A stretch of 7,722 bases of DNA from Nitrospirota bacterium (GCA_003233615.1 QIMB01000254.1:1-7722); one strand, 5' to 3'; shown: positions 1-7,471, counted from the first letter of the stretch. The notes: generated by a model from the letters alone, not told the origin. Program-made: numbers and translations.

Positions 1-1877
1 CTACGGAGAATAAACAAAAGACCGACAGGGCGCTGGATGATTTGTGCGTTGAGAAAGCCAAGCTCATCAAGGAAGCATTACTGGGCTCGGCAGAATATGC
101 CAATTATGACAAGCGGCGTTTCAGGCAGGCCATCACACGGCTAAAAAGTATGTCGCCACAGCCACAGGCGCTGTCGGATAAACAAAAAGAGAGCCTTCGA
201 AAACAAAAGGAGTTGCAGGCTAAGCCATCTATTTCCAATATCTCAATAATAGTTCCCGATGTAGAAAGATTGCGTTCTCAAATATCGACATTACTAAGAC
301 GATCAATCGTTTCTCAGGTAATTGATGAATTAACAGACGATCCTGAAGTCGGTGCCTGGGTACAAAAAGGGCTGTCGCTTCATAAAGGAGAGCGGAAGTC
401 TGCTACTTGCCGGTTTTGTGGTAACGAATTATCTCCTCAGCGCCGTTCAGAACTTGAGGCCCACTTCAACGATGCCTTCGCGTCTTTCCAACGGGAAATC
501 GAGCAGGCCATCAGGAGTATTGAAAGCCAGCAACAGTCTATGAAAACTGTGGAATTTCCTGATGCATCGCGTTTTTATGATCATCTGACCGTTGATATTC
601 AGTCCGCCGTGGAGGCTGCAAAACAGGAAATAGTCTCTGTCATTCAGACACTTGGCCACTTCAAAGATGCTCTGGAGCGTAAAAAGGCGAATCCCTTCGA
701 GGTTCTTGCGCTTGAAGAAGTGAAACCCGGCGGCGACTCAGACGGCACCTTACTTCGAACTGCCATCGAAAAGGTCAATTCCATTATCGAAAAACACGAA
801 ACGGTTACAAAGAACCTGGGAAATAAAATCAGGCAGGCTTACCAGACATTGGAGCAGGATTATGTGCGGGAAGCGCTACCAAGATTTGACGAATTGGCAG
901 GTTCGGTAAAGGAAGCTGAGACAGCGTTTACCACTGCTCAGCGCAAGCCTACAGAACTACAAGAAAAGCTTAGAACCATTGAGCACGAAATTGTCGAGCA
1001 TCGTCGCCCTGCCGAGGAATTGAACCATGAACTCCGCGCGTATCTTGGGCGTGACGAATTGGGGTTTGATGTCAAGGATACTGGTTATGCGCTAATGCGC
1101 GATGGGCAGCCCGCTTTACATCTCAGCGAGGGGGAGCGTACCGCGATAGCGTTTCTGTATTTTTTGAAGTCTCTGGAAGACAAGGCATTCGACCTTGCTA
1201 AAGGCATCGTGGTGATTGATGACCCTGTATCCAGCCTTGATGCCAATGCATTATTTTCGGCCTTTGGCTACATGAAAGAGCGCACAAAGGAATGCCATCA
1301 GTTATTCATCCTCACACATAACTTTGCCTTTTTCCGCCAGGTTAAAAACTGGTTTCACCATTTAAAAGGCCAAAATAAGAAGAATGTAGATCAACGTCCC
1401 GCGCGATTCTATACGCTTTTGGCAACTTTCACTGGCGGTCAACGAAGTGCGACGTTGGCTCCCCTTGATTCACTGCTTGAACAGTATGAATCCGAATACC
1501 ATTTTTTGTTCAGACAGGTGCATGAGGCGGCTAATACAACTGTACCGACAACTGAACTGTCGCATTTCTACGGCATGCCAAATATTGCACGCCGGTTGCT
1601 TGAGACATTTCTTTCCTATCGCTTTCCAGATTGTGGAGGTACTCTGATAAAACGATTTGAACGTGTTGATTTCGATTCAGCAAAGAAAACTCGTATCCTC
1701 AGACTATTGAATACCTATTCTCATTCCGGTGGAATCATCGATCCAGAGCATGACCTGTCTGTGCTGGCTGAAACCAGAGAAGTGATGAATGCTATTCTCG
1801 AATTGATCCAGACAGTTGATGACGGACACTCTCAGGGAATGATGAGGCTTTTGCAAATGGATGAACTTGGTGAATGA
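1..1877 (+). CDS. RloC/PrrC-like AAA_13 ATPase with HEPN-like C-terminus (5' truncated by window)
   Basis: The reading frame is open from base 3, so this is the 3' part of a longer gene. Residues are numbered here from the TTG codon at 42, which is probably internal. A CxxC pair lies at C123/C126, followed by a charged, coiled-coil-like stretch at about 135-345. Then come the ABC-type signature LSEGER (361-366), the Walker B and D-loop region VVIDDPVSSLD (390-400) and an H-loop histidine, H426, in LFILTHNF. The Walker A P-loop is absent and should lie upstream of the window. The C-terminal region has R517-x3-E521 and R554-x6-H561. From memory, this resembles the Arg-Glu-His triad of the anticodon nucleases PrrC and RloC, which belong to the HEPN superfamily. 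Such proteins are commonly linked to type I restriction loci and cut tRNA when restriction fails. The ATPase family assignment is firm. The nuclease role is inferred, and some AAA_13 proteins share this C-terminal pattern without a proven activity. Confidence 0.85.
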   Translation, partial: TENKQKTDRALDDLCVEKAKLIKEALLGSAEYANYDKRRFRQAITRLKSMSPQPQALSDKQKESLRKQKELQAKPSISNISIIVPDVERLRSQISTLLRRSIVSQVIDELTDDPEVGAWVQKGLSLHKGERKSATCRFCGNELSPQRRSELEAHFNDAFASFQREIEQAIRSIESQQQSMKTVEFPDASRFYDHLTVDIQSAVEAAKQEIVSVIQTLGHFKDALERKKANPFEVLALEEVKPGGDSDGTLLRTAIEKVNSIIEKHETVTKNLGNKIRQAYQTLEQDYVREALPRFDELAGSVKEAETAFTTAQRKPTELQEKLRTIEHEIVEHRRPAEELNHELRAYLGRDELGFDVKDTGYALMRDGQPALHLSEGERTAIAFLYFLKSLEDKAFDLAKGIVVIDDPVSSLDANALFSAFGYMKERTKECHQLFILTHNFAFFRQVKNWFHHLKGQNKKNVDQRPARFYTLLATFTGGQRSATLAPLDSLLEQYESEYHFLFRQVHEAANTTVPTTELSHFYGMPNIARRLLETFLSYRFPDCGGTLIKRFERVDFDSAKKTRILRLLNTYSHSGGIIDPEHDLSVLAETREVMNAILELIQTVDDGHSQGMMRLLQMDELGE

Positions 1878-1955
1878 GCTGAGTAAAGAGATATGGGAAC
1901 CAGTCTGTTCATGCAATCGGGTATTTTGGGGTTCTTCTCCACAGGAAATGTAATA

Positions 1956-2060
1956 ATGGAACAGATATTCGTCAGCAGTGTGCAGAAAGAACTTCAGGCG
2001 GACCGCTATGCGGTGCGTGATTTCGTGCATGGCAATGCGCTCTTGCGCCAGTTCTTCCGG
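1956..2060 (+). pseudogene. 5' fragment of a DUF4062-family gene
   Basis: An ATG at 1956 has AGGA 9 bases upstream (1943-1946). It begins about 35 codons reading MEQIFVSSVQKELQADRYAV, then a stretch ending LLRQFFR. I recognise this as the N-terminus of DUF4062 proteins, which often also carry an ATP-binding domain and a winged-helix domain. After the RQFFR the family usually continues with a segment like VFLFEDLPASDRRADD. Here the frame runs into unrelated sequence and stops at 2157-2159. The rest of the domain is not found in any frame downstream, so this is a relic left by a deletion or replacement. The same frame is open upstream to an ATG at 1893, but family similarity begins only at 1956. 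The identification rests on recalled family sequence, not on a search. Confidence 0.7.
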
Positions 2061-2279
2061 GGTGCGTGGGCATTTTTCAGAAAGTCAGCATTCCCGGGCG
2101 GAAAACCCATTATGTGCTCAGACATCGTACCCGACAGAAACACGACAAGACCGACATGATGCACGAAAGATGTTATCCTTGGAATATCAAAACGGCTCAT
2201 AGATGCTCAAATGGTGTCACAAAGGGGCCAAAGGGGCCATGTTGCCAGATAACCCAGGTTTTAAGGATGAGATAAGTTT
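2061..2279 (+). other. gene-free spacer between two gene remnants
   Basis: This stretch of about 220 bases separates the DUF4062 and hsdR remnants. Short open frames occur on both strands, but none has a recognisable family pattern or a convincing ribosome site. It contains a 9-bp tandem repeat near its end. AAGGA at 2263-2267 lies 12 bases before the ATG of the hsdR remnant and is probably the old ribosome site. The sequence could be a decayed mobile-element or repeat fragment, but I cannot identify inverted ends. Confidence 0.4.
2221..2238 (+). repeat. 9-bp perfect tandem repeat (AAAGGGGCC x2)
   Basis: The unit AAAGGGGCC occurs twice without a gap at 2221-2229 and 2230-2238. It is flanked by GTGTCAC on the left and ATG on the right. 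It may be a remnant of a REP-like or other small repeat, but two units alone do not establish this. Confidence 0.6.
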
Positions 2280-2348
2280 ATGACAGACAGCGCATACAGC
2301 GAAGACACTCTTGTTCAACAGACCACTGCCGAGTATCTCGAAAGGGAA
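2280..2348 (+). pseudogene. 5' fragment of a second hsdR gene
   Basis: The ATG at 2280 starts a frame reading MTDSAYSEDTLVQQTTAEYL then ERE. It next turns into HRSGP and stops with TGA at 2364-2366. The intact HsdR at 4203 begins MTPYQYNEDTLVQKTTAEYL then EKE. The two align without gaps over 23 residues with 17 identities, and over 69 bases with 49 identities by hand count. Within codons 6-23 most base differences are synonymous third-position changes. The copies therefore diverged while both were coding, and this one was cut off later. AAGGA at 2263-2267 is a possible ribosome site. It is a relic of an earlier or allelic hsdR. Confidence 0.85.
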
Positions 2349-2369
2349 CACCGGAGCGGGCCTTGACCC

Positions 2370-2375
2370 AAGGAG
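2370..2375 (+). promoter_or_regulatory. Shine-Dalgarno AAGGAG of the mini-ORF
   Basis: AAGGAG ends 5 bases before the ATG at 2381. It is the only strong ribosome site upstream of the AlbA_2 gene. That gene's own ATG at 2413 has no good site in the preceding 15 bases, so it probably depends on ribosomes loaded here. Confidence 0.6.
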
Positions 2376-2380
2376 TAATA

Positions 2381-2416
2381 ATGCCACGTCTCGTGAATGG
2401 AGAACATGCAGTATGA
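2381..2416 (+). CDS. 11-codon mini-ORF (MPRLVNGEHAV) coupled to the next gene
   Basis: It begins with an ATG behind a well-placed AAGGAG and encodes MPRLVNGEHAV. Its TGA stop (2414-2416) overlaps the ATG at 2413 as ATGA, the classic arrangement for translational coupling. It may be a real leader peptide that feeds ribosomes to the AlbA_2 gene. Alternatively it may be the truncated N-terminus of a lost protein, like the two remnants just upstream. I do not recognise the peptide. There are no signs of an attenuator such as a run of one amino acid. Confidence 0.45.
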   Translation: MPRLVNGEHAV

Positions 2417-4050
2417 ATGTAGAGAATCAATTTATAGACCGGAAATCACTGCGGACAGTCACGGGCCGGACAGCCAACTGGAAGGCTCTGGCCAGAGATT
2501 GCGTCTGTTTTGCCAATGCCAAGGGTGGTTCCATCCTTATCGGTATCGAGGACGGTGTCTCGGAACCACCGGAAGATCAGGTCATTCCCAGGGATCTTCC
2601 CGGTAAAATCCAGAAGCGCATCGGGGAACTGACTGTGAACGTAACCGTCGCAACCGAGATAAAGACCGCTTCTAATGGAGCCGGGTTTATCGAGCTACGG
2701 GTATTGAGAGCACATTCGGCTGCATCTACTACGGACGGGCAGTATTTTATTCGGATTTCAGATGACTGCAAGCCGTTGGTGGGGGATGATATCCAACGTT
2801 TGCTGGAAGAGCGCAGTGCCCAGCCATGGGAAACACTGACGACTCTGCGAGTGCCGCGGGAGCAGGTAGATCCAGGAAAATTAGAGGCTTTTGCCCAAAA
2901 TATACGAAGTTCGGAGCGCGTTAAGTCATCAGTCAGGGAAAAGAGTGATTTTGAACTGTTGGATCACTATCTTTTAGCCTCAGGCGAATGGCTTACTAAT
3001 CTGGGTGTGCTCTGTATAGGACGATTTTCTGACCGTGCGCGATTAGGCAGCGCACCAGTGATTCAGTTCATCAAGTATGATGAACGCGGCAAAAAGGTGA
3101 ATAAACTGGTATGGGACGACCACAGTCTTTCTCCAATAGAACTCGTAGAAGCGGTATGGATGGGGGTTCCGGACTTCCGGGAGTACTATGAACTGCCTGA
3201 CGGACTTTTCAGGCAGCATCTACCTCTGTATGACGGGATCGTGGTTCGGGAACTCTTGGTTAATGCGTTGGTGCATCGCCCTTACACTCAGCGCGGCGAT
3301 ATCTTTCTCAATTTATATCCTGACAGGTTGGAAATAATAAATCCAGGTCTACTACCAATAGGGGTTACACCGCGTAATATACTGCACACCACTGTACGCC
3401 GTAACGAGCATCTGGCCAGGATATTTCATGATTTGAAGCTTATGGAACGTGAAGGAAGTGGATTCGATAAAATTTATGAGGTGTTGCTTTCCCAGGGCCG
3501 ACCCATTCCAGAACTCAGGGAAGGCCCTGACCGGGTGGAAGTAACTATTCGCCGGAGAGTACTTAAACCAGAGGTGATCGATTTTATCACCAAGGCGGAC
3601 AAAACCTTTCAACTGACCCAGCGGGAACGCATCACTCTTGGACTATTGGCTCAACACGAGGCATTGACGGCACGTGAACTTGCGGATTGTCTCGATCTTG
3701 GATACATGGATGCCCTGACATCCTGGATGGGAAGATTACAAAAGTTGGGTCTTATTCAACAAATCGGGAGAACGCGGGCAAAACGATATTTTATTGAGCC
3801 TACATTCCTTAGACGTATGGACTTTTCAGGACAAACTACTCTTAAACGAATCGAGTCTCACAGGTTAAGGGCGCTTGTGGTGGAAGACCTGAAGCGTTAT
3901 CCTGGATCAGCAATTGGTGAGATTCATAGCCGTATCGGGACCGAAATCAATCGTAGGCGTATCAAACGCACTATTGATGGGCTTGTAAAAAACGAGGATA
4001 TCTACTATAAAGGAGAGAAACGCGGCAGACGGTATTGGGTTTCTGAGTAA
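2413..4050 (+). CDS. AlbA_2 (Schlafen-type) protein with GHKL-like ATPase domain and winged helices
   Basis: The product is 545 residues from the ATG at 2413. Residues about 4-130 form an AlbA_2 putative nucleic-acid-binding domain, with the FANAKGG signature (33-39) followed by ILIGIEDG. A GHKL/HATPase_c_4-type region follows: N-box E280...N284...HR288-289 in ELLVNALVHR, then DRLEIINPG (304-312) and the glycine loop REGSGF (346-351). Two winged-helix regions end the protein, at about 399-463 and 484-543. The second has the basic patch NRRRIKR and the wing-like KGEKRGRRYW. The frame is open upstream to 2311, but that extension overlaps the hsdR relic and has no family similarity. The ATG at 2413 places ENQFIDRKS at the domain's usual start and overlaps the mini-ORF stop. 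Proteins of this architecture occur widely in defence islands and are often annotated as transcriptional regulators. DNA binding and ATP use are inferred, and the biological role is unknown. Confidence 0.85.
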   Translation: MNVENQFIDRKSLRTVTGRTANWKALARDCVCFANAKGGSILIGIEDGVSEPPEDQVIPRDLPGKIQKRIGELTVNVTVATEIKTASNGAGFIELRVLRAHSAASTTDGQYFIRISDDCKPLVGDDIQRLLEERSAQPWETLTTLRVPREQVDPGKLEAFAQNIRSSERVKSSVREKSDFELLDHYLLASGEWLTNLGVLCIGRFSDRARLGSAPVIQFIKYDERGKKVNKLVWDDHSLSPIELVEAVWMGVPDFREYYELPDGLFRQHLPLYDGIVVRELLVNALVHRPYTQRGDIFLNLYPDRLEIINPGLLPIGVTPRNILHTTVRRNEHLARIFHDLKLMEREGSGFDKIYEVLLSQGRPIPELREGPDRVEVTIRRRVLKPEVIDFITKADKTFQLTQRERITLGLLAQHEALTARELADCLDLGYMDALTSWMGRLQKLGLIQQIGRTRAKRYFIEPTFLRRMDFSGQTTLKRIESHRLRALVVEDLKRYPGSAIGEIHSRIGTEINRRRIKRTIDGLVKNEDIYYKGEKRGRRYWVSE

Positions 4051-4052
4051 TA

Positions 4053-4106
4053 TATCGACCAAAATAGTCCTTATTCGGGGTTGATGGTCGATAAAAATGG
4101 TCGATA
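4053..4106 (+). promoter_or_regulatory. operator-like cluster: three copies of TGGTCGATA
   Basis: TATCGACCA (4053-4061) is the exact reverse complement of TGGTCGATA at 4085-4093, and a second direct copy lies at 4098-4106. The two direct copies have a 13-base period. The cluster starts two bases after the stop codon of the AlbA_2 gene and lies upstream of the candidate hsdR promoter. This arrangement fits a protein-binding site, perhaps for the winged-helix protein encoded just upstream. A weak hairpin is possible, but the 23-base loop, AT-rich stem and lack of an adjoining T-run argue against a terminator. Confidence 0.55.
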
Positions 4107-4138
4107 ATAAATGTAACCACCTTAATTTAAAAGTTTTT

Positions 4139-4168
4139 TTGCTGGCCAATTCAGGCCCATAGCATAAT
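4139..4168 (+). promoter_or_regulatory. candidate sigma70-type promoter for hsdR
   Basis: TTGCTG (4139-4144) and CATAAT (4163-4168) are separated by 18 bases, with 4/6 and 5/6 matches to the consensus hexamers. A T-run (4134-4140) and AT-rich DNA lie directly upstream, as in an UP element. The predicted start would be near 4175, leaving a leader of about 28 bases before the TTG of hsdR. GGCC-AATTCA-GGCC lies in the spacer between the hexamers. Confidence 0.45.
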
Positions 4169-4202
4169 AACCGGTTAATAAAAAAAGGACATAATTAAAA
4201 CC

Positions 4203-7200
4203 TTGACACCTTATCAATACAACGAAGACACTTTGGTCCAAAAGACTACCGCCGAGTACCTTGAAAAGGAGCTCGGTTGGGATTCGATCTATACATACAA
4301 CAACGAGGACTTTGGGCCGGATAGCCTGTTGGGCCGGAAATCGGACCGTGAAGTGGTTCTCACCCGTTATTTACGGCAAAAGCTTAGTGAACTGAATCCA
4401 GGATTGCCGGATGTGGCTTACGACGACGCAGTACGGCAGATTACTGCAGCCATTGCGACGCAAACACCTCTGGCCACCAATCGGGAGAAGTACACGCTGA
4501 TCAGAGATGGCGTACAGGTGACTTTTCGCAACGACAAGGGGGAGCGGGTCAGGCAACGCCTGAGTGTCTTTGACTTCAATAACCCGGGGAACAACCACTT
4601 CCTGTGCGTACGGGAATTGTGGGTGCGCGGCGACCTTTATCGACGCCGGGCGGATATAGTGGGTTTTGTGAACGGCCTGCCTCTATTGTTCATCGAGTGC
4701 AAGAACATACATAGAAACCTGCGAACCGCCTACGAAACAAACCTTTCAGACTACAAGGACACCATTCCACACCTCTTTTATTACAACGCCATTGTCATGC
4801 TTGGCAATGGCGACAAGGCATGCATTGGCTCCATTTCAAGCAGGTGGGAGCACTTTCACGAGTGGAAGCGCCTGGCCGAGGAAGATCCGGGCGTGGTGGA
4901 CATGGAGACGCTGTTAAAAGGAGTCTGCGCAAAACGGAATTTCATGGACATCTTCGAAAACTTTATCGTTTTTGACGAGTCAACGGGTGAACCAAAGAAA
5001 ATACTGGCTCGCAACCATCAATTCCTTGGTGTCAACCGTGCCATTGAAGCGGTGGGGGATCGGAAAGACCGACAGGGGAAGTTGGGTGTTTTCTGGCACA
5101 CACAGGGCGCGGGCAAGAGCTACTCAATGGTATTTTTTACCCGCAAGGTTCATCGCAAGCTCGGTGGTAATTTCACCTTCCTGATTCTGACCGACCGAGA
5201 CGACCTTGACACGCAGATATATAAGACCTTTACCGGCTGTGGTGTGGTAGACAACGACCGTGATCCGTGCCGTGCAATCAGTGGCGAGCATCTGCGTCAG
5301 CTTCTTGCGAAGCACAAATCGCATATTTTTTCACTGATCCAGAAGTTTAACCAAGACGTGGACCCGAACTATGGCTACAGCCAGCGCGATGATATCATCG
5401 TTATCACTGATGAAGCACACCGGACACAGTACGGAACGCTTGCCCTGAACATGCACAACGCCCTGCCAAACGCCAGCTACATCGGCTTCACAGGTACGCC
5501 CTTATTCAAGGACGATGAGATCACGCGGCGGGTGTTTGGTAATTATGTTTCGACCTATGACTTCCAGCGGGCGGTTGAGGATAAGGCAACCGTTCCGCTG
5601 TACTATGACGCGCGCGGGGACAAACTCGGTGTGGCGGTGGGTGATCTGAACGAACGGATTGCCGGTAAATTGGAAGAGATCGAGACGGACGACGTGGATG
5701 TCGAACAGCGGCTGGAACGGGAGCTGAAGCGCGACTACCACATTATCACCGCCGGTAAGCGACTGGACCAGATCGCTTACGATTTTGTGCAACATTACTC
5801 GAATGCGTGGGAGACCGGTAAGGCGATGCTGGTCTGTATCGACAAAGTCACTTGCGTACGGATGTACAACCTGATCTCCAAGTTTTGGGATGAACGCATT
5901 ACCGGGCTGGAGGCCGAATTAAGGCAAGTACCCGACGAACAGGAGGAGGTCTATCTCCACCGCCAGATTGAGTGGATGCGTCAGACGCGTATGGCTGTCG
6001 TGGTCAGTGAAGAACAAGGCGAGGTGGAAAAATTCCAGAAATGGGGCCTGGATATCAAGCCCCATCGGAAACTCATCAAGGAAGGTATGGACCTGCCGCC
6101 GTCCATGCGTGAAAAAGCACAATTCCGAAACATGCAGCGGATGGCCCTGGACGATGCTTTCAAGGAAGAAGAACACCCCTTCCGCATTACTATTGTCTGT
6201 GCAATGTGGCTGACTGGCTTCGATGTTCCGAGCCTGTCAACTCTCTATCTTGACAAGCCGCTCAAGGCTCACACGCTCATGCAGGCCATTGCACGAGCGA
6301 ACCGTGTGAACGAAGGAAAAAACAATGGGCTCATCGTAGACTACTGCGGTATCCTCAAGAATCTGCGTAAAGCACTGGCTACATTTGCAGGTCAAGCCGA
6401 CGGTGGCCATGAAGACAAGGGCTGGGAACGTGAACCAGCGAAGCCCGAAGAGGAATTGCTGGCTGAGTTGACAGAAGCCATTGCATTTATTCGGACGTTC
6501 CTGGCTGAACAAGGCGCGTCACTGGATGACATCATCACGAAGACCGGATTCGAGCGGAACGCCGCTATCATGGCCGCGAAGGAAGCGGCGAACGAGAACG
6601 ACGAAATGAGGAAACGATTCGAGGTGATGTGCCGTGAAGTCTTTAAGAAGTTCAAAGCCTGTATCAACGTCAAGGGCGTAAACGCGCATCGCGCAGAATA
6701 CAGCGCAATAAATATCGTTTACAAGAGCTTGCAGCACGACCGGGAGAGAGCGGATATTTCCGGTATTATCCGGCAGCTTCACCAAGTGGTTGATGAGGCC
6801 ATAGTAATTCAGGCCAACATGGTGGCTGAAGAGCGGGATCCTTACGACATCAGCAAGATCGATTTTGACCGGCTGCGGGAAGAGTTTAAGAGAAGCCCTG
6901 TAAAGCGGACAACGGTTCAGAACCTGAAACAGGCCATCGAAAGTAGGCTCCAGCGACTCCTGGAGCGGAATTCATTGCGCACGGATTTCCAACGTCATTA
7001 CGAGGAGATTGTTGCTGAGTACAACCAGGAGAAGGACCGGATAACTATTGAGAAGACCTTTGAGGCTCTGCTTAAATTGGTGCAGGACCTTGACGAGGAA
7101 GAAAAGCGAGCCGTGCGTGAGGGCCTTGACGAGGAATCATTGGCCCTCTTCGATCTGTTGAAGAAGCCGAGTTTAAGCAATGCCGACATCAAACTAATAA

Positions 7201-7451
7201 AAAAAGTTGCAATCGAACTCCTTGAAACATTGAAAGGGAAAAAGCTGAAGATTGATCATTGGCGCGACAAAGAATCAATGCGCGATGCAGTGCGAATAAC
7301 AATACGAGACTTTCTGTGGAGCGATAAGACAGGTTTGCCGGTTGACAGTTATTCGGAAGAAGAGGTTGCTGCCAAGGCAGAAGACGTGTTTCTACACGTT
7401 TTTCGAGCCTACCCGACAGTGCCTTCGCCTTTCTATGCGGAGACCATATGA
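4203..7451 (+). CDS. hsdR: type I restriction enzyme, restriction/translocation subunit HsdR
   Basis: HsdR is the motor and nuclease subunit of a type I restriction complex. With HsdM and HsdS it translocates DNA using ATP and cuts unmethylated targets at a distance. The protein is 1082 residues, normal for this family, and appears intact. The N-terminal PD-(D/E)xK nuclease site is D151...E165-C-K167. Superfamily 2 helicase motifs follow in order: HQ at 272-273, Walker A HTQGAGKS (299-306), TDRDDLDTQ (330-338), DEAH (403-406), TGTP (430-433), TGFD (671-674) and QAIARANR (694-701). The charged helical C-terminus, from about 780, fits the DUF3387-type domain of the COG0610 family. The TTG start is supported because the remnant at 2280 aligns gap-free from its ATG, and there is an in-frame stop at 4179 with no ATG, GTG or other TTG between. 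AAGGA (4185-4189) is 13 bases upstream, which is long, so initiation may be weak. No hsdM or hsdS lies in the window. Confidence 0.97.
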   Translation: MTPYQYNEDTLVQKTTAEYLEKELGWDSIYTYNNEDFGPDSLLGRKSDREVVLTRYLRQKLSELNPGLPDVAYDDAVRQITAAIATQTPLATNREKYTLIRDGVQVTFRNDKGERVRQRLSVFDFNNPGNNHFLCVRELWVRGDLYRRRADIVGFVNGLPLLFIECKNIHRNLRTAYETNLSDYKDTIPHLFYYNAIVMLGNGDKACIGSISSRWEHFHEWKRLAEEDPGVVDMETLLKGVCAKRNFMDIFENFIVFDESTGEPKKILARNHQFLGVNRAIEAVGDRKDRQGKLGVFWHTQGAGKSYSMVFFTRKVHRKLGGNFTFLILTDRDDLDTQIYKTFTGCGVVDNDRDPCRAISGEHLRQLLAKHKSHIFSLIQKFNQDVDPNYGYSQRDDIIVITDEAHRTQYGTLALNMHNALPNASYIGFTGTPLFKDDEITRRVFGNYVSTYDFQRAVEDKATVPLYYDARGDKLGVAVGDLNERIAGKLEEIETDDVDVEQRLERELKRDYHIITAGKRLDQIAYDFVQHYSNAWETGKAMLVCIDKVTCVRMYNLISKFWDERITGLEAELRQVPDEQEEVYLHRQIEWMRQTRMAVVVSEEQGEVEKFQKWGLDIKPHRKLIKEGMDLPPSMREKAQFRNMQRMALDDAFKEEEHPFRITIVCAMWLTGFDVPSLSTLYLDKPLKAHTLMQAIARANRVNEGKNNGLIVDYCGILKNLRKALATFAGQADGGHEDKGWEREPAKPEEELLAELTEAIAFIRTFLAEQGASLDDIITKTGFERNAAIMAAKEAANENDEMRKRFEVMCREVFKKFKACINVKGVNAHRAEYSAINIVYKSLQHDRERADISGIIRQLHQVVDEAIVIQANMVAEERDPYDISKIDFDRLREEFKRSPVKRTTVQNLKQAIESRLQRLLERNSLRTDFQRHYEEIVAEYNQEKDRITIEKTFEALLKLVQDLDEEEKRAVREGLDEESLALFDLLKKPSLSNADIKLIKKVAIELLETLKGKKLKIDHWRDKESMRDAVRITIRDFLWSDKTGLPVDSYSEEEVAAKAEDVFLHVFRAYPTVPSPFYAETI

Positions 7452-7471
7452 GTTGTGACAAGATGTTTAGC

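Noticed and set aside
408..419. RloC-style zinc hook
   Set aside because: The CxxC is real, but it precedes the long coiled-coil-like stretch rather than sitting at its middle. It is noted only as a possible zinc site.
2006..2200. Reverse-strand open frame of 64 codons across the remnant region
   Set aside because: It has no recognisable motif and overlaps the DUF4062 relic, which explains the first part of the region better.
2066..2275. Forward open frame of 69 codons in the spacer
   Set aside because: There is no ribosome site or family pattern. Its composition looks like random reading through decayed sequence.
2311..2412. In-frame upstream extension of the AlbA_2 protein to an ATG at 2311
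   Set aside because: This stretch overlaps the hsdR relic in another frame, has no family similarity and no ribosome site. The ATG at 2413 fits the domain start and the ATGA overlap.
4053..4093. Rho-independent terminator after the AlbA_2 gene
   Set aside because: The 9-bp stem is AT-rich, the loop is 23 bases and no T-run follows directly. A repeated binding site is a better explanation.
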